In this document: piece by piece, positions 16,992 through 24,711 of the stretch
How the letters are laid out: the number at the start of each line of letters is the position of its first letter
How positions within the stretch are numbered: the first letter of the stretch is position 1
Source of the DNA: Hymenobacter gummosus
GTDB taxonomy: Bacteria > Bacteroidota > Bacteroidia > Cytophagales > Hymenobacteraceae
Direction of reading: 5' to 3'
DNA length: 64,000 bases
Assembly (NCBI RefSeq): GCF_003970915.1
Contig: NZ_RXOF01000012.1
Location: 124,001-188,000, forward strand
The notes under the pieces: model-generated
Seen by the model: only the letters and a program-made list of their open reading frames with translations
What the model was told of the DNA's origin: nothing
The model's database searches: none
Made by a program: the position numbers and the translations under genes

Positions 16992-17285
16992 GCTCCAACC
17001 ACCTCGCAGCTGCTCCCAACCGGCTCCGAGCACGCTCCAACTGCCTCGGAGCACGTTCCAACTACCTCGTAGGTAGTTCCTACCGCCTCCGAGATGCCAC
17101 CTACGGCCTCGCAGATCGTTCCTACCGCCTCGCAGATGCTTCCTACCATCTCTCCGACACAACCTGCCGCCTCTCCGACGCGACCTACTACTTCAACGAT
17201 GCTTCCTACCGCCTCGCCGGTACGACCTACCGTCTCGCCGACGTGAGCTACTGCCTCGCCGGGCGTTTCTACCACCTCGCCGCTG
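16992..17285. repeat. 21-bp tandem array, 14 units in exact phase
   Basis: Fourteen consecutive 21-bp units with a conserved CTC core at 17003, 17024, 17045 and every 21 bp to 17276; the tenth reads TTC. A typical unit is CCTACCGCCTCGCAGATGCTT shortened by one base at either end. The minus strand of the array is open for about 140 codons and reads as a heptad of the type xEAVGxx, initiated only by a GTG. I treat it as a minisatellite, not a gene. The remaining 16644-17487 spacer holds the nested palindrome at 16727-16884 and a promoter at 17379. Confidence 0.8.
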
Positions 17286-17378
17286 ACATTTTAATCTGCT
17301 AAACCAGCGGAAAACGCAACTTTTTTGGCTACCTAACGACTGTAAGCCTCGTACACGAAGCTAGTCGGGGAATCCTAC

Positions 17379-17386
17379 TACCTTTG
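17379..17386 (+). promoter_or_regulatory. -7 box for the glutamate dehydrogenase gene
   Basis: TACCTTTG, an exact TAnnTTTG match, 101 bp before the ATG at 17488. No TTG was found at the usual upstream distance. Confidence 0.45.
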
Positions 17387-17487
17387 GCGCGCTTTTTCGC
17401 CCGTACGCCGGCCCGGTGGCCGCTTGCGGGCGGCGCTGTTTCTGCATTCCCCCACATTCCCAACCCCTCACTTACCCGATCAACAGC

Positions 17488-18777
17488 ATGGCCTCAGCAA
17501 CCGTCTACAAGGAGCCGGCCCCGAAGGTGGACCGCGAGAACCCGCTCGAATCGATGATGTCGCGCTTCAACGTAGCGGCCGATATCCTCGGCCTCGACGA
17601 CGCGACCTACAACGTGCTCAAAGCCGCCGACAAGCAGGTTATCGTGCACATCCCCGTGACGATGGACAACGGCGAAGTCCGCGTATTCGAAGGCTACCGC
17701 GTGGTGCACAACACCGTGCTCGGCCCCTCCAAAGGCGGCATCCGCTACGATAAGAACGTGCACCTCGACGAGGTGAAAGCCCTGGCGGCCTGGATGACCT
17801 GGAAGTGCGCCGTGGTCGACCTGCCCTACGGCGGCGCCAAAGGCGGCATCATCTGCGACCCCACCGCCATGTCGGCCGGCGAGATTGAGCGCCTCACCCG
17901 CGCTTACACGCTGGCCATGAAGGACGTATTCGGCCCCGACCGCGACATTCCGGCCCCCGACATGGGTACCGGCCCCCGCGAAATGGCCTGGCTGATGGAC
18001 GAGTTCTCGAAGACCGTGGGTGCCACCACCCCGGCCGTGGTGACGGGCAAGCCCCTGGTAATGGGCGGCTCCCTGGGCCGCACCGAGGCCACCGGCCGCG
18101 GCGTGATGGTATCGGCCCTGGCCGCTATGCGCAAGCTGGGCATGAAGCCCGAGGAGTCCTCCGCCGCCGTGCAGGGCTTCGGCAACGTGGGCTCCTGGGC
18201 CGCCAAGCTGCTCTGCGAGCAGGGCGTGAAAATCAAGGCCGTATCCGACGTGTCGGGCGCCTACTGGAACGACAACGGCATCAACATCGACGAGGCCATT
18301 GCCTACAAGAACGCCCACAAGGGCCGCCTCGACGGCTACACCGGTGCCACGCTGATGGACAACGCCGACGATTTGCTCACCCTGCCCGTCGACGTGCTGG
18401 TGCCCGCCGCCGTGGAGGACGTCATCACCGAGCACAACGCCCACGATATCAAGGCCCGCCTGATTGTGGAAGGTGCCAACGGCCCCACCTCCGCCTCGGC
18501 CGACCCCATCATCAACGAGAAGGGCATCATGGTGGTGCCCGACATCCTGGCCAACTCCGGCGGCGTGACCGTGTCCTACTTCGAGTGGGTGCAGAACCGC
18601 CAGGGCTTCAAATGGACCGAGGAAATGGTGACCGAGCGCGCCGACCGCATCATGTCCGACGCCTTCGAGAAGGTGTACGCCACCAGCCAGAAGTACAACG
18701 TGCCGATGCGCATCGCCGCCTACGTGGTAGCCATCGACAAAGTCGCCCAGACCTACAAGTTCCGCGGCAGCTTCTAA
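17488..18777 (+). CDS. Glu/Leu/Phe/Val family dehydrogenase (glutamate dehydrogenase)
   Basis: A 429-residue hexameric-type amino acid dehydrogenase, most likely glutamate dehydrogenase, interconverting glutamate and 2-oxoglutarate with NAD(P). The catalytic Lys118 lies in LPYGGAKGGI. The substrate region PAPDMGTGPREMAWLMDEF and the dinucleotide-binding GFGNVG at 230-235 are present. The length fits the 420-residue class. ATG 17488 (MASATVYKEP) is preferred to an upstream start at 17416. The stop codon is directly followed by an AAATCAGCG-type repeat. Confidence 0.9.
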   Translation: MASATVYKEPAPKVDRENPLESMMSRFNVAADILGLDDATYNVLKAADKQVIVHIPVTMDNGEVRVFEGYRVVHNTVLGPSKGGIRYDKNVHLDEVKALAAWMTWKCAVVDLPYGGAKGGIICDPTAMSAGEIERLTRAYTLAMKDVFGPDRDIPAPDMGTGPREMAWLMDEFSKTVGATTPAVVTGKPLVMGGSLGRTEATGRGVMVSALAAMRKLGMKPEESSAAVQGFGNVGSWAAKLLCEQGVKIKAVSDVSGAYWNDNGINIDEAIAYKNAHKGRLDGYTGATLMDNADDLLTLPVDVLVPAAVEDVITEHNAHDIKARLIVEGANGPTSASADPIINEKGIMVVPDILANSGGVTVSYFEWVQNRQGFKWTEEMVTERADRIMSDAFEKVYATSQKYNVPMRIAAYVVAIDKVAQTYKFRGSF

Positions 18778-18835
18778 ATCACTGATTTGCGCTGATTGGC
18801 CTGATTTGGCTACGCCGACCTTCGGTTCGCTGATT
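18775..18835. repeat. AAATCAGCG-type repeat after the glutamate dehydrogenase stop
   Basis: The stop TAA is followed at once by ATCACTGATTTGCGCTGATT and further TGATT units. An inverted relative (AAATCAGCGAAATCA, then ATCAGCG) occupies 18990-19042, just before psd. The two flank a spacer of about 150 bp. Confidence 0.5.
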
Positions 18836-18886
18836 TTTTTCGGCAGACGTTGCGCCCGTTAGCCCGTTCAGTTTTACTATTGTGAG

Positions 18887-18919
18887 GTAGCCCGGGCCGC
18901 GAGGTCCGGGCTATCTTTG
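18887..18919 (+). promoter_or_regulatory. Hairpin and -7 box before psd
   Basis: TAGCCCGGGCC and GGTCCGGGCTA form an 11-bp stem with one mismatch. Its end overlaps TATCTTTG (18912-18919), a TAnnTTTG match. The site could both end the glutamate dehydrogenase transcript and start the psd transcript. Confidence 0.45.
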
Positions 18920-19043
18920 TAACCACACTCCGCTTCCCGCTCACCCTTTAGCCCCGCTTCGTCCGCGCGCTTGCTACTACTTGCCTTGGCTGATTGTATC
19001 CTAAATCAGCGAAATCAAGTAGATCAGCGTTAATCTGCGATTT

Positions 19044-19724
19044 ATGAAGATTCACAAAGAAGGTCGCCGCATCCTGTTCTTTACCCTGCTGGCACTGCTG
19101 GCCGTCAACTTGCTCCTGTACATGTTCAACGAGCAGGGCGTGGGCTTCAACCGCGTGTTTTCGGGCGTGTCGGTGGTGGCGTTTCTGCTGCTGCTGCAGT
19201 TTTTCCGCAGCCCCTACCGCAACCTGCTCACCCACGAGGACATCGTCATTGCCCCGGCCGACGGCAAGGTGGTGGTGATTGAGGACGTACACGAGCCGGA
19301 GTTTTTCGACGGGGTGCGCAAGCAGATCAGCATCTTCATGTCGCCCATCAACGTGCACATCACCCGCAACCCGGTGTCGGGCACGGTGAAGTACTTCAAG
19401 TACCACCCCGGCAAGTACCTGGTGGCCTGGCACCCGAAGAGCAGCACCAAGAACGAGCGCACCACCGTGGTGGTGGAAACCGAAGCCGGCCCGCAGGTGC
19501 TCTTCCGGCAGATTGCCGGCGCCATGGCCCGCCGCATCGTGTGGTACGTGAACGAGGGCGACGAAGTAAGCCAGGGCGAGGAGTTCGGCTTTATTAAGTT
19601 CGGCTCCCGCGTCGACGTGTTCGTGCCCGTCGATACCGACGTGAAAGTGCAGATCGGCGAGAAAGTAAAAGGCGGGCAGACCGTCATTGCCCAGCTGAAA
19701 ACCCCCAGCCCGACTTTGTTCTAA
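19044..19724 (+). CDS. psd: Phosphatidylserine decarboxylase (PSD-A type)
   Basis: A 226-residue proenzyme converting phosphatidylserine to phosphatidylethanolamine at the inner membrane. Two hydrophobic segments lie at about 9-28 and 41-54. The catalytic core includes IAPADGKVVVIEDVHE, ISIFMSPINVHITRNP, and the self-cleavage site FGSRVD, where Gly187-Ser188 would give the pyruvoyl group. The short length fits the PSD-A (archaeal/Bacteroidota) class. With CdsA upstream it represents the phosphatidylethanolamine branch. Its stop codon forms the left end of a 241-bp palindromic element. Confidence 0.93.
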   Translation: MKIHKEGRRILFFTLLALLAVNLLLYMFNEQGVGFNRVFSGVSVVAFLLLLQFFRSPYRNLLTHEDIVIAPADGKVVVIEDVHEPEFFDGVRKQISIFMSPINVHITRNPVSGTVKYFKYHPGKYLVAWHPKSSTKNERTTVVVETEAGPQVLFRQIAGAMARRIVWYVNEGDEVSQGEEFGFIKFGSRVDVFVPVDTDVKVQIGEKVKGGQTVIAQLKTPSPTLF

Positions 19725-19963
19725 TCACGGATTGGTGCGGATTTGACGGATTACACGGATTTTGTGGACGATTGTCCCAGGTGGTGCCACGGCTCAAAGC
19801 CGTGGCACCTCTTTTTTTAAGCTCTCATGACTGAAAACCGAATGGGCTGTCCAAACGGCACAGCTTAAACGAAGTGGTGCCACGACTCCAAAAGTCGTGG
19901 CACCCTCCGTTCAATCGTCCACAAAATCCGTGTAATCCGTCAAATCCGCACCAATCCGTGATT
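19723..19963. repeat. 241-bp palindromic element with perfect 52-bp inverted arms
   Basis: Arm 19723-19774 (begins AATCACGGATTGGTGCGGAT) is the exact reverse complement of 19912-19963. The centre contains two further hairpins, GTGCCACGGC...GCCGTGGCAC near 19785 and GTGCCACGAC...GTCGTGGCAC near 19880. The outermost bases supply part of the TAA stop of psd on one side and of the glutathionylspermidine synthase-like gene on the other. No open frame lies inside. Confidence 0.9.
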
Positions 19964-21149
19964 ATTCGTTGATGATGTGCGGGACGAATTCTGAGAGGTT
20001 GGTGATGATGCCCGGGTCGCGGCGGAAGGAGAGGGCACAGGCTTCGCCGGCCCAGAACACGCCGGCCTGGTAGCGGCGGCCCTGCTCGTCGGCGGGGAAG
20101 GGCAGCCACTGCTGGCGCACCTGAGGCTGGTCGGCGTAGTCGCCGGGCTGCTCCTGCTGCACCTGGGCGCCCTGCATCTCGGTGAGATTCTGGCCCTCGC
20201 GGCCGAACAGGGGCTTGCGCACGTGGTGGCCGCTCAGGTCCGTGAGGCTGGCCTCGACCAGCAGCGGGTGGTGCGGAAACACTTCCCAGAGGCGGGCCAG
20301 CATGGCTTTGCTCTGGAAAATCAGGCTGTAGGCGGGGTTGGCAATGACCAGGTCGCGGCTGCGCATGAGGTCGGTCAGGTCCTGGGTCAGCTCGGGCTCC
20401 TCCCCGGCCAGCAGCTCCCAGGGCACCAGCTTGAACACGAAGCCGAAGCGCTGCCACTTGCCCGGTTCCACCTCGGCCCACACGCCGCGGTCCTCGCCCT
20501 GGGCCGCCACCTGCATGGCATCGACGGGGCAGACGTGGGCGGTGCTGAAGCCCGCGCTGCGGGCAGCTTCGGCCAGCACGGCGCAGTTGGTTTCGTCTTC
20601 GGCGCTGTCGGGCAGGTACACCAGCAGCAGGCTGGGCGTGAGGTCGTTGTTTAGCTCGCGCCACTCGCGCAGCTGCAGCTCCAAGCCCTCGAACAAGCCG
20701 TTGGCCTGCTCCTGATTTTCGGGCAGACCGGCGGCCATCAGGCTGGCCCACTGCACCACTGCGGTTTCGGGGATGCTGGTGGCCGTGTCGGCGTTGAACT
20801 CCACCAGCTTGGGGCCCTCGGGCGTGGCAGCCAGATCGAAGCGGCCGTAGAGGTGCCAGTGCCGCTCGTCGTTCCACGAGTGGCGCACGGCGTCCCAGAG
20901 GTTGGCGGGGATGCCGAGCTGCCGCAGAAAGTCGTCGGGCAGGTCGTCCGGCACGGCCTCCACCATCATTTCGTAGAGCGAGTCGGCGGCCTGCAGCAGC
21001 TCTTCGGCCTCGGGCTCGGTGAGGGCCAGGGCCTCGGGGGCCAGGTAAGCGGCGCAGGCGTCTTCCACGGCCCAGTCCCAGCCCAGGCGGCGGATGGCGG
21101 GTTCAATGTCGCCGGTAAGCGGCAGCAGGCGAATAGCGGGAGCAGTCAT
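19962..21149 (-). CDS. Glutathionylspermidine synthase-like ATP-grasp protein (YgiC/YjfC-like)
   Basis: 395 residues, related to the C-terminal synthetase domain of glutathionylspermidine synthase. Visible motifs are GRFDLAATPEGPKLVEFNAD, NPAYSLIFQSKAMLARLWE and the ATP-grasp segment KPLFGREGQN. Enterobacterial relatives YgiC and YjfC lack the amidase domain, as here, and probably ligate an amine or peptide of unknown identity. The start overlaps the preceding gene by 4 bp (ATGA), indicating coupled translation. That gene and the lipoprotein upstream resemble the YgiB-YgiC arrangement. Confidence 0.85.
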   Translation of the reverse strand: MTAPAIRLLPLTGDIEPAIRRLGWDWAVEDACAAYLAPEALALTEPEAEELLQAADSLYEMMVEAVPDDLPDDFLRQLGIPANLWDAVRHSWNDERHWHLYGRFDLAATPEGPKLVEFNADTATSIPETAVVQWASLMAAGLPENQEQANGLFEGLELQLREWRELNNDLTPSLLLVYLPDSAEDETNCAVLAEAARSAGFSTAHVCPVDAMQVAAQGEDRGVWAEVEPGKWQRFGFVFKLVPWELLAGEEPELTQDLTDLMRSRDLVIANPAYSLIFQSKAMLARLWEVFPHHPLLVEASLTDLSGHHVRKPLFGREGQNLTEMQGAQVQQEQPGDYADQPQVRQQWLPFPADEQGRRYQAGVFWAGEACALSFRRDPGIITNLSEFVPHIINE

Positions 21150-21631
21150 GCGGTGGGGGCGTTGGGCGCGGGAACGAAAGCCGATTCAGCCAAGGCAGTG
21201 CGGATATACCGGTTTAGTTCGGCTGCGGTCTTTTTCTCTTCTTCGAAGACCAGGAAAAAGTAAGATTTCTTGATAGCGTGCGTGAAAACTACTGGATAGC
21301 GCTTATCGTCTGCAAATACCAGATGCGCTTTTTGCCAGTGCTGCGAATGGCCAGCCTCCACCCGCACAAACGCTGATGCGGGGTAGCTGACGGTGGGGCG
21401 GAACAAGCTCTTGAATACCAGATTGCCGGCGCTGGCATAGAGCGTTCGGGTAGGCCAGACCAGGCCTGGCAGGTTAATCAGGAGGGCAACCAGTAGCCAG
21501 AGCGTCACAAAGCCGCCGCGGAAACCAAGCCAATAGAAAGGCAGGATAACCAGCAGCATCACGGCGCTAAACACCAGCCTTCCGCCGTGCGAGTAACGGT
21601 AGTCATAGCTAATAAGGCGGGGTGCCGGCAT
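21146..21631 (-). CDS. Small membrane protein with a PH-like C-terminal domain
   Basis: 161 residues. The ATG at 21631 (MPAPRLISYDYRY) is chosen; upstream codons are Ala/Arg-rich and out of register with the family style. Two membrane helices lie at about 23-62 (LVFSAVMLLVILPFYWLGF, then FVTLWLLVALLINLPGLVW). The C-terminal soluble domain (SLFRPTVSYPASAFVRVEAG ... LVFADDKRYPVVF) looks like a small PH-type beta domain, though this is only an impression. It lies between the lipoprotein and the ATP-grasp gene, overlapping the latter by 4 bp, so it is probably a partner in the same system. Confidence 0.65.
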   Translation of the reverse strand: MPAPRLISYDYRYSHGGRLVFSAVMLLVILPFYWLGFRGGFVTLWLLVALLINLPGLVWPTRTLYASAGNLVFKSLFRPTVSYPASAFVRVEAGHSQHWQKAHLVFADDKRYPVVFTHAIKKSYFFLVFEEEKKTAAELNRYIRTALAESAFVPAPNAPTA

Positions 21632-21647
21632 ACCTGCTTTGGCTGCG

Positions 21648-22343
21648 CTACCCCCCAAACCCGCCCGAGCGGGCCCGGCTGCCGAAGCCGCTGCTGCGGC
21701 TGCCGCTGGGCGCGGAGCTGCGGAAAGTGCTGCCGCGGGAAGTGCTGCGGACGTAGCTGGCGCTAGGCGTGATGCCGCCGTTGGGCGTGGTGCGCGAGCC
21801 GGTAAAGCCGCGGCCGAAAAAGCCCCGGCCCTCGTTCTGCCGCTCGCGGGCAATGTCGCTGCGCCAGCCGTTGTTGCGCTGGAAGATACCGGGCGAGGCG
21901 TAGTAGCCGGGGTTGGGCGTGAGCCAGCGCCCGGCCATGTAACCGATGCCGCCCCACATCAGCACGTCCATCATGCTGGTGCCGCCCACGCGGTTTTCGG
22001 GGTAGCGGCGGCTGTAGTCCTGCATCTGCTGCTGCAGCGCCTGGCCCTGCAGGGTGTCCACCTTGCCATCAAAATGGCGCAGGATGGCGGCCACCTCCTC
22101 CTTGCCGGCGGGGCGCTCGGCGGTGATTTTCCACTGGCCGGGCTGCACCTCGGTCATTTCGGTGATGACGCCCTTGCTGAACGACTCCCCGCTGGTCTGC
22201 CCGCTCCAGTCGCCGGCGGTTTCTTCGCGGCGGTTGTCATTGGAAGAGCAGGCGGGCAGCACGGCCAGGCCCAGGCTGGCCGCGGCCGTGACGAGCAGCA
22301 GGTTGCGGCGCCAGTCGCCGAGGGGGTAGAAGGGACGGTTCAT
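21648..22343 (-). CDS. YgiB-like glycine/serine-rich lipoprotein
   Basis: 231 residues with a membrane-anchor signal ending in a lipobox (LAVLPAC, Cys at about 32). The middle contains KGVITEMTEVQPGQWKITAE and an acidic/polar region. The C-terminal third is Gly, Ser and Arg-rich and ends SGFGSRARSGGFGG, as in DUF1190 (YgiB/YjfM) proteins. In Enterobacteria YgiB is encoded next to the YgiC ATP-grasp protein. Here the same order occurs with a small membrane protein in between (16 bp and -4 bp gaps). I infer one operon; the function is unknown. Confidence 0.65.
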   Translation of the reverse strand: MNRPFYPLGDWRRNLLLVTAAASLGLAVLPACSSNDNRREETAGDWSGQTSGESFSKGVITEMTEVQPGQWKITAERPAGKEEVAAILRHFDGKVDTLQGQALQQQMQDYSRRYPENRVGGTSMMDVLMWGGIGYMAGRWLTPNPGYYASPGIFQRNNGWRSDIARERQNEGRGFFGRGFTGSRTTPNGGITPSASYVRSTSRGSTFRSSAPSGSRSSGFGSRARSGGFGG

Positions 22344-22408
22344 AGCAGAAAGGAAAGAAGGAGCAGGGTTACTGGCGAATTAAACGGGCAAATGGTCTAG
22401 CCGACGGC

Positions 22409-22483
22409 AAATCGTCCACAAAATCCGCGAAATCCGTCGAAACGAAGTTCAGCGAAGCTAATCCGTAGTAATCCGTGATTTTA
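22409..22483. repeat. Stop-codon-abutting AATCCG repeat after msrC
   Basis: Begins AAATCGTCCACAAAATCCGC, continues with AATCCGT units at 9-10 bp spacing and ends GTGATT directly before the minus-strand stop TTA (22481-22483). It is the same family as the arms of the 241-bp element at 19723-19963, here single and including the AGCGAAGCTAA block. Confidence 0.7.
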
Positions 22484-22963
22484 GAACCAGGCGCTCATGC
22501 GGGCGCAGAGCTGCTCCAGGTACTGCTGGTCGTCGGCGTCGAAGTCGTCGAGCTGGTCACTGTCTACGTCGAGCACGGCTACCACGGCGCCGTCTTTCAG
22601 GATGGGCACTACGATTTCCGACTTCGACAGGGAGCTGCAGGCAATGTGACCGGGAAACTGCTCCACGTCGGGCACCAGCAGGGTGCGGGCCTGGGCCCAG
22701 GCCGCGCCGCACACGCCCTTGCCGTAGCGGATGCGGGTGCAGGCCACCGGCCCCTGGAACGGCCCGAGCACCAGCTCCTCGCCGCGCACCACGTACACGC
22801 CCACCCAGAAAAAGCCGAAGGCCTCCTTGAGCGCGGCCATGGCGTTGGCCAGGTTGGCCACCTGGTCCGGCTCCCCGGTGGTCAGGGCCTCAATCTGCGG
22901 CAGCAGGGCCTGGTATTGCTGGGCTTTGGAAAGCGTACGGTCAAGAAGCAGGTCTTCGGCCAT
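22481..22963 (-). CDS. msrC: Free methionine-(R)-sulfoxide reductase (GAF domain)
   Basis: A 160-residue single GAF domain. It reduces free L-methionine (R)-S-oxide to methionine in the cytoplasm, using thioredoxin-type electrons. The three catalytic cysteines are at 75, 85 and 109 (VACTRIRYGKGVCGAAW and HIACSSLSKSEIVVP). Their spacing of 10 and 24 equals that of Cys84, Cys94 and Cys118 of the E. coli enzyme. The substrate pocket DVDSDQLDDFD is also present. The start ATG 22963 is preceded by a palindromic repeat. Confidence 0.92.
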   Translation of the reverse strand: MAEDLLLDRTLSKAQQYQALLPQIEALTTGEPDQVANLANAMAALKEAFGFFWVGVYVVRGEELVLGPFQGPVACTRIRYGKGVCGAAWAQARTLLVPDVEQFPGHIACSSLSKSEIVVPILKDGAVVAVLDVDSDQLDDFDADDQQYLEQLCARMSAWF

Positions 22964-22969
22964 TTGGCG

Positions 22970-23112
22970 AAATGGTGAGTGGTGAAATGGTGAGTTGACG
23001 TTCGGATAACAAAATTACGACGGGATAGTGCGGAAGGCGGTGCATGACGTCGAATCGAAGACTGCCCGTCTAAACATCATTCACCATTTCACTACTCACC
23101 ATCTCACCGCCT
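22970..23112. repeat. Palindromic ATGGTGAG element between ribD and msrC
   Basis: The left arm (AAATGGTGAGTGGTGAAATG at about 22973) and the right arm (TTCACCATTTCACTACTCAC at about 23081) are imperfect reverse complements. They fill the gap between the ribD stop and the msrC start. The element is built of 7-10 bp ATGG-type units like those in the polysaccharide cluster. Confidence 0.7.
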
Positions 23113-24181
23113 AGCCAAACACGAACAGCTCGTCGGGGCCGATGACGCGGTGCTCCCGCAGGCCGGTGAGGCTCAGGGGCGGGGCCACCACGCCGCCCGC
23201 GCCGATGCGCACGTGCTGGCTGCGCAGCACCCGGATTTCGTCCCAGAGGCCGGCTTCGAGCAGCATGGTGTGCAGGGCCGGGCCGCCCTCCACCAGCACC
23301 GACTGAATCCGCCGCTCGTTGAGGTCGTCGAGGATGGCGGGCAGCAGCGGCTGCTGGGCGGGCACCGTCACGAAGCTCAGGTTGTCGCGGTCGGGCTGCT
23401 CCTTGTTGGTGTACACCACCGTGGGCTGGGCGCCGTCGAACAGGTGGTGGGTGGCCGGCAAGGTCAGGCTGCGGTCGATGACCAGACGCACGGGGTTGGG
23501 CCCGGGCCACTCGCGCACGTTCAGCTGGGGGTTGTCGTTCAGCGCCGTGCGGGTGCCCACCATGATGGCCTGCTCCTCGGTGCGCCAGCGGTGCACCAGC
23601 ATCTTGGCCGCCGGTCCGCTGATGGGTACCGGCTGCGCGTTCGGTCCGGCCACGAAACCGTCCCGCGACTCGGCCCACTTCAGGATGAGGTAGGGACGGT
23701 TCTGCTCCTGCACGGTGAAAAAGCGGCGGTTCAGCCAGCGACCCTCGGCCTCCAGCAGCCCGGTGCGCACCCGGATGCCCGCCTCGCGCAGCTTCTGCAG
23801 GCCGCGGCCGGCCACCAGCGGGTTGGGGTCGTGGTTGCACACCACCACGTCGCGCACGCCGCGGGCAATGAGCAAATCGGCGCAGGGCGGGGTTTTGCCG
23901 AAGTGCGAGCAGGGCTCCAGCGTTACGTACACCCGGCACTGGCCCAGGTCCACCGCCGCCGGCACCCGGTTCAGGGCATTGACTTCGGCGTGGGGGCCGC
24001 CGTACTGCTCGTGCCAGCCCTCGGCCACCACCCGGCCCGCGGCATCGGCCACCACGCAGCCCACCATGGGGTTGGGCCGGGCCGTGTGGGCGCCCAGCAC
24101 CGCCAGGTCGAGGGCGCGGCGCATCAGCAGCTGGTCGTGGGGTGTGAAGTCGGCGGGAGCCACGGAGGTTGACGGATTCAT
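23111..24181 (-). CDS. ribD: Bifunctional riboflavin biosynthesis protein RibD
   Basis: 356 residues, two enzymes in one chain for the second and third steps of riboflavin synthesis. The N-terminal deaminase has its zinc site at HAE (64-66) and CSHFGKTPPC (91-100), with PNPMVGCV before it. The C-terminal reductase contains WAESRDGFVAG, GTRTALNDNPQLNVR and the NADPH loop VEGGPAL. ATG 24181 (MNPSTSVAPADF) is preferred to a start 13 codons upstream. The gene stands alone; no other rib gene is in the window. A TACTTTG box on the minus strand at 24224-24218 may be its promoter. Confidence 0.93.
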   Translation of the reverse strand: MNPSTSVAPADFTPHDQLLMRRALDLAVLGAHTARPNPMVGCVVADAAGRVVAEGWHEQYGGPHAEVNALNRVPAAVDLGQCRVYVTLEPCSHFGKTPPCADLLIARGVRDVVVCNHDPNPLVAGRGLQKLREAGIRVRTGLLEAEGRWLNRRFFTVQEQNRPYLILKWAESRDGFVAGPNAQPVPISGPAAKMLVHRWRTEEQAIMVGTRTALNDNPQLNVREWPGPNPVRLVIDRSLTLPATHHLFDGAQPTVVYTNKEQPDRDNLSFVTVPAQQPLLPAILDDLNERRIQSVLVEGGPALHTMLLEAGLWDEIRVLRSQHVRIGAGGVVAPPLSLTGLREHRVIGPDELFVFG

Positions 24182-24217
24182 GGGCGGATAGAACGGATGA
24201 CGGACGGCGCGGGTGGG

Positions 24218-24224
24218 CAAAGTA
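24218..24224 (-). promoter_or_regulatory. Possible -7 box for ribD
   Basis: TACTTTG on the minus strand, a one-base-short variant of TAnnTTTG, 37 bp before the ribD ATG. Confidence 0.3.
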
Positions 24225-24262
24225 AGCAGAAGTAGTTAGCGGGGCGGTGCAGGTTGCCGCGT

Positions 24263-24270
24263 TACTTTTG
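24263..24270 (+). promoter_or_regulatory. -7 box for the 24311 gene
   Basis: TACTTTTG, an exact TAnnTTTG match, 40 bp upstream of the ATG at 24311. Confidence 0.45.
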
Positions 24271-24310
24271 CCGACGAAACCAAAGCCCGGGGCTGCACAA
24301 CACCATCTGC

Positions 24311-24670
24311 ATGCGGATATTACTGGCCGACTGCCCGCTCAAGCACCTGCTCCGGCTGTTTCCGCCAGCGGAGCCGATTCATATCCGGGAGCTGGGCGAC
24401 ACCTGGCACCCCAGCAGCGGCTACGTCGATGCCGCCATCGTGACTGGCGTCGACACCATTGGCCAGCTGCTCGCGCACGAGTACGACTTCGGCGGCTTGG
24501 TGTATTTCGATGCCGCGGTGGCGGGCTTGACGCTGCGCTACCACGCGGAGCAGTACGAACTGCGCGGCCCCGATAAAACGATGTGGCGCCTGCTGCGGCA
24601 ACTGGATGAACAAAATGCCTGCCCGGACTTCCAGCCGAAGCTACAGGTGTTGAGCCGGCACGACGAGTAA
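24311..24670 (+). CDS. Conserved small protein of unknown function
   Basis: 119 residues starting MRILLADCPLKHLLRLFP. I do not recognise the family. The chain has an alpha/beta look (AAIVTGVDTIGQLLAHEYD, LVYFDAAVAGLTLRYH) and no signal peptide or membrane helix. The frame is open from 24254, but a TAnnTTTG box lies inside that extension. The next gene, prmC, starts 41 bp downstream on the same strand and may share the transcript. Confidence 0.6.
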   Translation: MRILLADCPLKHLLRLFPPAEPIHIRELGDTWHPSSGYVDAAIVTGVDTIGQLLAHEYDFGGLVYFDAAVAGLTLRYHAEQYELRGPDKTMWRLLRQLDEQNACPDFQPKLQVLSRHDE

Positions 24671-24711
24671 CGTCGGCCATCCGTTCCACCCGTTCAAAAA
24701 CCCGCGCCAGC

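Noticed and set aside
16844-17275. Possible 143-codon heptad-repeat gene
   Set aside because: Only a GTG start with a stop just upstream, and the C-terminal part reads through a palindromic element. Not called as a gene; reported as an array.
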